Origin: Anaerolineae bacterium
Lineage (GTDB): Bacteria; Chloroflexota; Anaerolineae; JACIWP01
Assembly: GCA_014360855.1 (NCBI GenBank)
Contig: JACIWP010000224.1
Location: forward strand, 1-5,046
Direction of reading: 5' to 3'
DNA length: 5,046 nucleotides
This document shows, piece by piece, positions 1-5,046 of this stretch; position 1 is the first letter of the stretch, and each line of letters begins with the position of its first letter. The notes beneath the pieces are model-generated. The model worked only from the letters and a program-made list of their open reading frames with translations, was not told where the DNA came from and searched no databases. The position numbers and the translations under genes were made by a program.

Positions 1-1053
1 GGCCAGATGGTTCGGACAGGCCGGCGTTGGCCTGGGCGTGGGGGTGGGGAGGGGTGCCGGCATGGGAAGCGGTTCGGTGAGGGGTTCCGCCAGCACGGCC
101 AGCAGTCCGACGGCGGCGCGGGCGCCGGCGGCGAAGTACTCCGGCGCTAGATGCACGGCCCTGTCCTGCGGCGTGTGGTAATACGGATTGAAATCCTCCT
201 CATCCTCGATCAGCAGGACGGCGGGATAGCCCTCGTGCCAGAAGGGGGCGTGATCGCTCCACCCCATGGCGCGCGGGCCGAGATGCACCTCGACCGAGAT
301 GGGCAGCTGGTACTGGAGCACCAGATCGGCGAATGCCGTTCCCAGGGCGGCCGATGGGGACTGCGGCGCGCCGGCATGCACGTCGAACTTCGGCCGGCTG
401 TCCCCATCCCAGCCCAGCATATCCAGATTGATGACGCCGGCGATACGCTCACCCAGGAGCGCCAACTGATGGGCATAGGCAGTGCTCCCCCACAGCCCCT
501 GTTCCTCGCCGGAAAAATGGACATAGCGAATGGTATAGGCAAAAGGCTGGGAGGACAGCACCTCCGCCGCGGCCATCACCGCCGCGACCCCGCTGGCGTT
601 GTCGTCCGCCCCGGGCGCCTGCGTCAAAGGGGTGGAGGAGGTGGAGTCATAATGGGCACAGAGGATGTAGGATTCCTCCGGGTACAGCCACCCCGGCTGG
701 ACGGCCACCACGTTGACCCAGCCGGCCGTGCCGTAGGGCCACAGCTCTGTCTGCAGGCCCAGGCCGGCGTAATACTCCCGCAGATAGGCCGCGGCCAGCG
801 CCGCCTCGTGGGTGCCGCTGTAACGGGTGCGCAGACGCACCGGCTGACCCTCCACCATGATCTCCCGCTCGCCGCTGAGCTCTTCTACGCGTTCCAGCAG
901 TTGCTCCGGGGTGATGCGGCTCAGCCACAGGGCGATGCGCGGATCGGTCCCGCCGCCGGCCGGCTGGCCGGCCAGCCCCGGCCGGCCCCATGTGCCGAGG
1001 AGCAGGAGGGATATCAGCACCATCAGAACGCGCGGCGCTGGGTGTCTGCTCAT
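1..1053 (-). CDS. Secreted M28-family zinc aminopeptidase, C-terminus cut by the window edge
   Basis: This is the first 351 residues of a gene whose 3' end lies beyond base 1. A Sec signal peptide is visible: Arg at 4 and 8, a hydrophobic core at about 9-22, and likely cleavage near Ala28. The catalytic domain aligns with M28 aminopeptidases such as the Aeromonas enzyme. It shows His134 and Asp136 in CAHYDS, the bridging Asp151 in GADDNASG, general base Glu183 and zinc ligand Glu184 in SGEEQGLWGS, Asp211 in NLDMLGWD, the SDHAPFWHEGYPA segment (266-278), and His293 in YYHTPQD. All two-zinc ligands are present, so it should be active outside the membrane, releasing N-terminal residues from peptides. 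Exact specificity cannot be read. From about residue 322 the protein turns into a Pro/Thr-rich linker (PTPTPRPTP), suggesting a further domain or anchor. The start overlaps the upstream gene's stop (ATGA) and follows GGAGG by 7 nt. Confidence 0.93.
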   Translation of the reverse strand, partial: MSRHPAPRVLMVLISLLLLGTWGRPGLAGQPAGGGTDPRIALWLSRITPEQLLERVEELSGEREIMVEGQPVRLRTRYSGTHEAALAAAYLREYYAGLGLQTELWPYGTAGWVNVVAVQPGWLYPEESYILCAHYDSTSSTPLTQAPGADDNASGVAAVMAAAEVLSSQPFAYTIRYVHFSGEEQGLWGSTAYAHQLALLGERIAGVINLDMLGWDGDSRPKFDVHAGAPQSPSAALGTAFADLVLQYQLPISVEVHLGPRAMGWSDHAPFWHEGYPAVLLIEDEEDFNPYYHTPQDRAVHLAPEYFAAGARAAVGLLAVLAEPLTEPLPMPAPLPTPTPRPTPACPNHLA

Positions 1054-1805
1054 GGGCTTTCCTCCGTTGATAGATCCGGTGCACCCAGGCGCTCGCTCCA
1101 GTGCCAGGCAAGCGCCTCCAGCCGTCCGCGCCAGCGCCAGAACAGGAACAGGATGAGGCCGGCGGCCGCCGCCACCGCGCCCCACTCCCATCCCCGCAGG
1201 CTCCGCCCGGCATATCCCAGCAGATTGGCGAGGAAAATACCCGGCGTGCGCCCGACGGCGGCCAACAGGAGTATCCAGGGGATGGGCAGAGGGCTGAGGC
1301 CGGCCAGGATGCAGATGGTATCATCGGGCAGAAAGGGTATCAGAAAGGCCAGCAGGAGCAGGAGACTGCCGCGCCGGCGCAGGAACACATCGGCTCGCGC
1401 CATCCATTCCGGCCCGACCAGCCAGGCGGCCAACGGCCGGCCCCATTTGCGCACCAACAGGAGGCCAACGGTACTGCCCAGCAGGGTGCCGGCCAGGGAG
1501 AGCAGGGTGCCCACAAAAGGGCCATACAGGTACCCGCTCAATAGGTTCAGGGGCTGGCCGGGGAGCGGGGATAGGAGCGTCTGCAAGGCGTTCAGCAGGA
1601 TGATGCCGGCGGGCGCCCACCCTCCCATGCGGGTCACCAGGGCCTGCAGTTGCCCGACATCCGCCAGAGAGGAGGCGCGGCCGGCGCGCCAGATCAGCCC
1701 GCCGGCGGCCAGCAGGATGACCAGGGCGCCGGCGGCGGTGAGCCGGCGAATGGCTTTGCCCCTGGGATCGGGGGATGGATGGGTTCTCTCTGGGTCCGCG
1801 GCCAT
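1050..1805 (-). CDS. TVP38/TMEM64-type (DedA/SNARE-associated superfamily) membrane protein
   Basis: A 251-residue polytopic inner-membrane protein. A charged cytoplasmic N-terminus (1-21) is followed by a transmembrane helix at about 22-39. The family core follows: a re-entrant-like Pro/Gly segment, SPLPGQPLNLLSGYLYG (79-95), a Gly-rich helix with AGTLLGSTVG (105-114), LIPFLPDD and the following AGLSPLP (155-174), and VGRTPG with a second Gly-rich helix (184-200). A last helix spans about 208-223 before a charged tail. This pattern is that of the SNARE_assoc/VTT domain (COG0398). Relatives in the superfamily are linked to lipid scrambling or flipping and membrane homeostasis, but the role of this member is not known. 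The FLPDD acidic pair stands where many relatives have a Phe/Asn stretch. The ATG at 1805 follows only a weak GAGAG Shine-Dalgarno. It is the first gene behind a candidate promoter and overlaps the peptidase by 4 bp. Confidence 0.88.
   Translation of the reverse strand: MAADPERTHPSPDPRGKAIRRLTAAGALVILLAAGGLIWRAGRASSLADVGQLQALVTRMGGWAPAGIILLNALQTLLSPLPGQPLNLLSGYLYGPFVGTLLSLAGTLLGSTVGLLLVRKWGRPLAAWLVGPEWMARADVFLRRRGSLLLLLAFLIPFLPDDTICILAGLSPLPIPWILLLAAVGRTPGIFLANLLGYAGRSLRGWEWGAVAAAAGLILFLFWRWRGRLEALAWHWSERLGAPDLSTEESP
1061..1065 (-). promoter_or_regulatory. Ribosome binding site of the M28 peptidase
   Basis: A GGAGG core lies 7 nt before the ATG at 1053-1051, inside the last codons of the upstream membrane protein gene. 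With the 4-bp ATGA overlap it fixes the peptidase start and points to translational coupling of the two genes. Confidence 0.8.
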
Positions 1806-1824
1806 GGCGCTCTCTCGTGCAAGT

Positions 1825-1847
1825 TCGGACGTATCATATATCGGACG
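1825..1847. repeat. Direct 7-mer repeat bracketing the -10 box
   Basis: TCGGACG occurs at 1825-1831 and again at 1841-1847 on the plus strand, 16 bp from start to start, on either side of the TATGAT box. Such a pair could be an operator for a regulator that binds direct repeats. A 7-mer recurring by chance in GC-rich DNA is also possible. Confidence 0.35.
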
Positions 1848-1861
1848 GGCCGACCCCGCAA
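1833..1861 (-). promoter_or_regulatory. Candidate sigma-70-type promoter for the TVP38-peptidase pair
   Basis: Reading leftwards, TTGCGG (1861-1856, three of six matches to TTGACA) is followed after exactly 17 nt by TATGAT (1838-1833, five of six matches to TATAAT). Transcription would start near 1826, giving a leader of about 20 nt before the ATG at 1805. The element sits in the only sizeable intergenic gap (1806-1881) and is locally AT-rich in a very GC-rich sequence. The -35 match is weak, so this is a candidate only. Confidence 0.5.
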
Positions 1862-1881
1862 ACAGCCGCTCTCCACCCAGG

Positions 1882-2595
1882 CTATGTCAGCAGGAGTGCC
1901 AGCGCCGCCAGAAGGAGGATAATGAGCGCGATATCCCCTGCGGTCAGGGGGATGGGACTGCCGGCGGGGCGCTTCGGGTCGAACGCGCGCGCCGAGGCCG
2001 CCAGCACTACCTCGTCGCCGTGCCGCAGGGCGTTGGCAAAGATGCCCAGCAGGAAAGGGCGAAGGTTGGTGAGGAGCCGGCGGTTGAGGCGGAAGGCGCC
2101 GCGCTGGCGCAGGGTATGATACGTCACCAGGATGATGTCCTGAAGGGAAACGCTGAGGTTGACGGCCACGCCGAAGGCGAACCCCAGCCCCTTCAGCCCC
2201 AGCCGCTCGAAGACCGCACTCAAGCGGGCGACGGAAAGCGCGCCGATGGAGGCGGAGAACGCCAGCAGGATGCTGAGGCCGCGCAGGATCATCCAAAGGC
2301 CGGCCCACAGCCCCTCCCGCGACAGCCGGAACCAGGTGGGGCCCAGGTCGTGCGGGCCGAGCGTCAGACCGCTCAACAGCAGAATGAGGGCCAGGGTGAG
2401 CCAGGTGCGCCGGCGGAGCAGGATGAGGAGCGCCTGGCGCCGCCAGATGCCGGCGAATACCAGGACGCTCCCCAACAGCCAGCCCAGCCGCGCCGGCGGC
2501 AGTACTGCCACCAGCACGAGCGTCCATATCAGAAAGGCCAGGGAGCCCCAGGTGTCGGGGCGCGGCTCCCGCCGGCGTTCCACTGCCACGATCAC
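1882..2595 (-). CDS. ecfT: ECF transporter transmembrane T component (EcfT/CbiQ family)
   Basis: A 237-residue membrane protein that links the ATPases to the substrate-binding subunit of an ECF importer. Hydrophobic segments lie at about 18-50, 64-79, 96-118, 136-155 and 219-237. The long cytoplasmic coupling region carries the two family arginine motifs: RQRGAF (163-168), matching the ARG-A motif of EcfT proteins, and SARAFD (201-206), matching the MEARGF-type motif but with Ala for Gly. These helices dock into the ATPase grooves. The GTG start at 2595 shares a GTGA overlap with the S-component stop, and GGGAG lies 10 nt before it. GTG codons at residues 3 and 5 are possible alternative starts. 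The gene order ATPase, S, T on one strand makes the assignment firm. It closes the transporter operon, and no clear terminator follows. Confidence 0.9.
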   Translation of the reverse strand: MIVAVERRREPRPDTWGSLAFLIWTLVLVAVLPPARLGWLLGSVLVFAGIWRRQALLILLRRRTWLTLALILLLSGLTLGPHDLGPTWFRLSREGLWAGLWMILRGLSILLAFSASIGALSVARLSAVFERLGLKGLGFAFGVAVNLSVSLQDIILVTYHTLRQRGAFRLNRRLLTNLRPFLLGIFANALRHGDEVVLAASARAFDPKRPAGSPIPLTAGDIALIILLLAALALLLT

Positions 2596-3218
2596 TGCGC
2601 CATATCTCCCGTCTCGAACCGCCGGGCGCGCCGGCCGGCCACCGCCAGGCCGATGCCCCAGGCCGCCCAGCCGGCCAGGGCGCCGACGATGAACCGTACC
2701 ACAAACAGCACCCCCAGGATCAGGGCGATGGCGGAGGGGTTCATGCCCAACATCTTAGCGCCGTCCTTGGCCATCTTCAGCGCTACCTCGACGATGGCCG
2801 TGCCGTACAGCAGGCGCATCATCACGAACTTGTGGAAGAAGTTCCAGGAGACGGCCAGGGCGCCGGCGAGCGCAAAGGACCAGGGCGATTGGCCGCGCCA
2901 GGCCAGCAGGCCCAGCTCCATCAGCAGGCCTTCCATGAGGATGGCCAGCATCGGCCCCAGGGTGACGCCGCCCAGGCTGAGTGCTTTCAACAGCATGGCG
3001 ATGATGGCCATCATCAGGACGGCGCCGGCCTTCGGGACAAAGCGCCGGCCGACCAGCGAGGTCAGGATGCCCAAGCTTCCCATGATAACACCGACCAGGA
3101 ACGTGTCCGCCAACGGCGGGAACAGCACGTGCAGATAAGCGCCGATGGTGATTTCCAGCAGGCCCCACAGGGCGCCGAAGATAGCGATGTACACCAGGTC
3201 CCGGGTAGAGAATCTCAT
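2592..3218 (-). CDS. ECF transporter substrate-binding S component, substrate unknown
   Basis: A 208-residue, strongly hydrophobic protein of the usual S-component length, with about six membrane segments (roughly 8-32, 37-57, 63-82, 84-98, 110-126, 150-182). The first helix contains ALWGLLEITIGAYLH (16-30), and an AxxxA pattern (Ala12, Ala16), a known feature of S-component helix 1 at the contact with the T subunit. Conserved-looking polar or aromatic positions inside the membrane, such as Glu22, His30, Lys78, Glu96, Trp115 and His119, are candidates for ligand contacts. Within an ECF complex this subunit binds the transported molecule. It is not clearly one of the well-known BioY, ThiT, RibU, FolT or CbiM types. 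The position beside a fused ATPase resembles the Bacillus YkoE slot (thiamine-precursor related), but sequence similarity to YkoE is not evident by eye. The ATG at 3218 was chosen over an upstream in-frame start at 3335 because AAGGGAGG sits 7 nt before it and the longer form would overlap the ATPase gene. Confidence 0.82.
   Translation of the reverse strand: MRFSTRDLVYIAIFGALWGLLEITIGAYLHVLFPPLADTFLVGVIMGSLGILTSLVGRRFVPKAGAVLMMAIIAMLLKALSLGGVTLGPMLAILMEGLLMELGLLAWRGQSPWSFALAGALAVSWNFFHKFVMMRLLYGTAIVEVALKMAKDGAKMLGMNPSAIALILGVLFVVRFIVGALAGWAAWGIGLAVAGRRARRFETGDMAQ
2606..2610 (-). promoter_or_regulatory. Ribosome binding site of the T component
   Basis: GGGAG lies 10 nt before the GTG at 2595-2593, within the end of the S-component gene. 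It supports the overlapping GTG start over the in-frame GTG codons two and four codons later. Confidence 0.55.
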
Positions 3219-3225
3219 GTGTCTG

Positions 3226-3233
3226 CCTCCCTT
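3226..3233 (-). promoter_or_regulatory. Strong ribosome binding site of the S component
   Basis: AAGGGAGG ends 7 nt before the ATG at 3218-3216 and lies in the 28-bp gap after the ATPase stop. It decides the start against the longer frame opening at 3335. Confidence 0.8.
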
Positions 3234-3246
3234 ATTCCGGATATGA

Positions 3247-4824
3247 TCATGCCCCGACGGGCAAGACCTCACCATCGTGTTCTCGCGTTTCCTTTTTGGC
3301 CGGCCGGATCGTGCCATCTGCGACGATTCGCCCATCTCGCATGATCACCATGCGCTCCACGTAATGGTACACGAGCTTCTCGTCATGGCTGATGAGCAGG
3401 ATGGTATGGCCGCGGCGGTGGAGCCGGCATATCCATTCCATCAGCCGCTCCAGGTGCCCCCAGTCCTGTCCCATGGTCGGCTCATCCAGGATGAGGAGCG
3501 CCGGCTGGGCCGACAGCACAGCCGCCAGGGCGGTGCGCTGTTGCTGGCCCATGCTGAGCGCCAGGGGGTGCCGCCGGCGCAGGCGGGTCAGGTCCGCCGC
3601 CTGCAGGATAGGCTCCACAGTCTCCGCCACCGGCAGGCCCCAGTTCGCCGGCGCCATCGCCACCTCGTCCCAGACGCTGTCGGCGAAGAGCTGGAGGGTC
3701 GGGTCTTGAAAGAGCATGCCGGCGCGCCGGGCCGGAGGGATGCGGCGTGCCGCTGGGTTCCAGACGATCTGGCCGCGCTGGGGGCGCAGTGCGCCGGCCA
3801 GCACGCTGGCCAGGGTCGATTTGCCGGCGCCGTTCGGCCCCACCAGGCCGACGAACTCGCCGGCGTACAGCGCCAGGTCTATGCCGTGCAGGACCTTTCG
3901 CCGGCCGTACCCCGCCTCCACCCCCACTAGCTTCACCAGCGGAGGGTCCTGACGGACAGGGGGATGCACTCCCGTGGGAGGGTGCAGGTCACAGCGCGGC
4001 CCAACGGCATAGCGCGGGTCGCGCAGTCCCAGCCGGCGGAGCAGTGCCGCGTCCCCGAATACCGCCGCCGGCGTCCCGTCCGCGACCACCCGACCGTTTT
4101 CCATCAGCAGGGCGCGCTCGGCCAACTCAAGAAATGGATGGAGGCGGTGTTCGAGGACGATGATGGTCATGCCGTGCCGGCCATGTAGCTTGCGGAGGGT
4201 ATCCCGCAGGAGGGCGATGCCCTCGGCGTCCAGGTGGGCCGTCGGTTCATCCAGCACCAGCACTGCCGGCAGCATAGCCATGGCCGAAGCGATAGCCAGG
4301 CGCTGGCGCTCTCCCCCCGATAGCTTGCGGATCTCGCGCCCCTGCAGGTGGGCGATGCCCACTGCCTCGATGGCGAAGCGCACCCGTGCTTCTACCTCGT
4401 CCGCCGGCAGTCCCAGGTTGCGCGGCCCGAAGGCGATTTCCTCTTCCACAGTGTAGTTGAACAGTTGGGTGGCGGGGTTCTGAAAGACGACGCCGACGCG
4501 CTGGGCGAGCTGGTGTGCCGGCGTCCGCATGACATCCAGGCCGGCCACCTCGGCATAACCCTCCACCCGCGCCGGCACTACCTGAGGGATCAGCCCGGCC
4601 AGCACCAGCGCCAGGGTGCTTTTGCCACAGCCAGAAGGCCCGGTAACAAGGAGAAACTGGCCGGCCGGCACCTCCAAATCCATGCCGCGCAGTGCCGGCT
4701 GGCCGCCATACCAGACGCCCAAACCCTTCAGGAGCACGATCGGGCATGCGCCGGGAGATGACGCCTGCATCTCCTGGATGGGCGTGGCCCCTACATGTAC
4801 CGGCGCCGGCACTGTTCCAGCCAT
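3247..4824 (-). CDS. Fused double-domain ECF transporter ATPase (YkoD-like)
   Basis: A 525-residue protein with two complete ABC ATPase domains in one chain, replacing the usual EcfA1/EcfA2 pair. Domain 1: Walker A GPSGCGKST (62-70), Q-loop VFQNP (Gln115), signature LSGGERQR (168-175), Walker B with catalytic Glu193, H-loop His226. Domain 2: Walker A GPNGAGKST (329-337), Q-loop LFQDP (Gln373), signature LSMGQQQR (423-430, Met for Gly), Walker B with Glu448 followed by TMGQD, H-loop His480. The QLF segment and the acidic VxxE motif just after each Q-loop (ATQLFNYTVEEEIAFGP; LQLFADSVWDEVAMAP) are typical of ECF-type ATPases. A Pro-rich linker (about 277-295) joins the halves. The protein hydrolyses ATP at the cytoplasmic face to drive import by the S and T proteins encoded downstream. 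The ATG at 4824 is preferred because GGAGG lies 10 nt before it. It overlaps the end of the PadR gene by 34 bp. An ATG at 4770 is the alternative start. Confidence 0.93.
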   Translation of the reverse strand: MAGTVPAPVHVGATPIQEMQASSPGACPIVLLKGLGVWYGGQPALRGMDLEVPAGQFLLVTGPSGCGKSTLALVLAGLIPQVVPARVEGYAEVAGLDVMRTPAHQLAQRVGVVFQNPATQLFNYTVEEEIAFGPRNLGLPADEVEARVRFAIEAVGIAHLQGREIRKLSGGERQRLAIASAMAMLPAVLVLDEPTAHLDAEGIALLRDTLRKLHGRHGMTIIVLEHRLHPFLELAERALLMENGRVVADGTPAAVFGDAALLRRLGLRDPRYAVGPRCDLHPPTGVHPPVRQDPPLVKLVGVEAGYGRRKVLHGIDLALYAGEFVGLVGPNGAGKSTLASVLAGALRPQRGQIVWNPAARRIPPARRAGMLFQDPTLQLFADSVWDEVAMAPANWGLPVAETVEPILQAADLTRLRRRHPLALSMGQQQRTALAAVLSAQPALLILDEPTMGQDWGHLERLMEWICRLHRRGHTILLISHDEKLVYHYVERMVIMRDGRIVADGTIRPAKKETREHDGEVLPVGA

Positions 4825-5046
4825 GACCGCACCGCCTCCAACTGTCCTTTGCGAAAGGTATAGACCAGCTCGTCGAAGTCGTTGGCTCTGCCGGCCCGTC
4901 GGGCTGTCTCCAGCCGCGCCAGCCGCTCGTCGCACACCGCGAGCTGTGCCTCGATGAGCGCCGTCGCACCGGGGAGGCCCAGCAGGTCAAAGAGGCGCAG
5001 TTTGCTCAGGAATTCCACCCGCATGTGCCGGACGGAGAGCACCGGT
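4791..5046 (-). CDS. PadR-family transcriptional regulator, C-terminal part only
   Basis: An open frame that enters from the right edge and ends at TAG (4793-4791). The 84 visible residues read RVEFLSKLRLFDLLG, then a long amphipathic, charge-rich stretch (EAQLAVCDERLARLETARR), then TFRKGQLEAVRSWLEQCRRRY. This is the layout of the PadR/VirR C-terminal dimerisation domain (Vir_act_alpha_C type): a short helix with a Leu-rich FLLKLF-like motif, a long coiled-coil helix with heptad-spaced leucines, and a final helix with LEWLEE-like spacing. The N-terminal winged helix-turn-helix that binds DNA would lie outside the window. The GTG at 5042 is unlikely to be the true start, since the frame stays open to the edge and the domain would begin mid-protein. 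The gene overlaps the ATPase start by 34 bp, so it is probably co-transcribed with the importer and may control it, as PadR proteins often regulate adjacent transport genes and themselves. Confidence 0.72.
   Translation of the reverse strand, partial: PVLSVRHMRVEFLSKLRLFDLLGLPGATALIEAQLAVCDERLARLETARRAGRANDFDELVYTFRKGQLEAVRSWLEQCRRRYM
4835..4839 (-). promoter_or_regulatory. Ribosome binding site favouring the 4824 start of the ATPase
   Basis: GGAGG lies 10 nt before the ATG at 4824-4822, inside the 3' part of the PadR-like gene. The competing ATG at 4770 has AGGAG directly abutting it, with no spacer, which is poor for initiation. Confidence 0.6.

Noticed and set aside
1806..1881. Possible Rho-independent terminator after the T gene
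   Set aside because: Only a 4-bp stem (CGGG/CCCG) with a 5-nt loop is visible, with no T-run after it, so it does not qualify.
151..3138. Very long open frame on the plus strand (995 codons) spanning four genes antisense
   Set aside because: The translation is rich in Arg, Gln, Pro, Ala and Gly with no recognisable domain, and it runs antisense to four genes with clear motifs and ribosome binding sites. Strong GC bias at third positions removes stop codons from the opposite strand, which explains it.
3219..3246. Possible riboswitch in front of the S component, as in vitamin-regulated importers
   Set aside because: The gap is only 28 nt and is filled by the ribosome binding site. No riboswitch can fit. 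The true operon leader would lie to the right of the window.
3277..3930. Plus-strand open frame opposite the second ATPase domain
   Set aside because: It lies wholly antisense to well-supported ABC motifs and shows no domain or ribosome binding site of its own that could be recognised.
4247..4990. Alternative minus-strand frame across the ATPase and PadR genes
   Set aside because: It is an out-of-frame reading of the first ATPase domain with low-complexity Gly/Ala/Arg content. The ATPase frame holds all Walker and signature motifs.
4791..5042. A complete 83-residue gene starting at GTG 5042
   Set aside because: The frame is open to the window edge, there is no room to see a ribosome binding site, and the sequence matches the C-terminal half of PadR proteins, so it is treated as a partial gene.
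1..5046. tRNA or rRNA genes, insertion sequences, CRISPR arrays
   Set aside because: No cloverleaf-like segment, transposase motif, terminal inverted repeat or regularly spaced long repeat was seen. Coding sequence fills nearly all of the window.

Overview
The window is a GC-rich (roughly 65%, estimated by eye) bacterial segment in which every supported gene lies on the minus strand, so transcription runs from right to left. Genes are packed with 4-bp overlaps and good GGAGG-type ribosome binding sites. The composition, a Pro/Thr-rich tail on the secreted peptidase, and the mix of a YkoEDC-like ECF transporter, a TVP38-type membrane protein and an M28 peptidase fit a Chloroflexota (Anaerolineae-like) genome. 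That assignment is inference from style, not a marker gene.

Right-hand block (5046 down to 1882): the end of a PadR-family regulator (its DNA-binding half is outside the window), then a complete energy-coupling-factor (ECF) importer. The importer comprises a single polypeptide carrying both ATPase domains (4824-3247), a six-helix-type substrate-binding S component (3218-2592) and a transmembrane T component (2595-1882). The four genes are separated by overlaps or a 28-bp gap, so they are probably one transcript. Together they would form an importer for a vitamin-like or other small molecule: the two ATPase domains drive it, the T protein couples, and the S protein picks the substrate. The substrate cannot be read from the sequence. 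The PadR protein is a plausible regulator of this operon.

Middle gap (1881-1806): 76 bp with a good candidate sigma-70-type promoter facing left, its -10 box bracketed by two direct copies of a 7-mer. This is the only place inside the window where a new transcript clearly could start.

Left-hand block (1805 down to 1): a TVP38/TMEM64-type membrane protein translationally coupled (ATGA overlap) to a secreted M28 zinc aminopeptidase. The peptidase has all metal and catalytic residues and runs off the left edge in a Pro/Thr-rich linker.

Besides the genes, the palindromic hexamer GCCGGC is strikingly over-represented: about 55 copies by hand count, against about 6 expected from composition and about a dozen of its same-composition control GGCGCC. 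It occurs in all reading frames. No RNA gene, mobile element or CRISPR array was seen, and there is no gene-free stretch longer than 76 bp.
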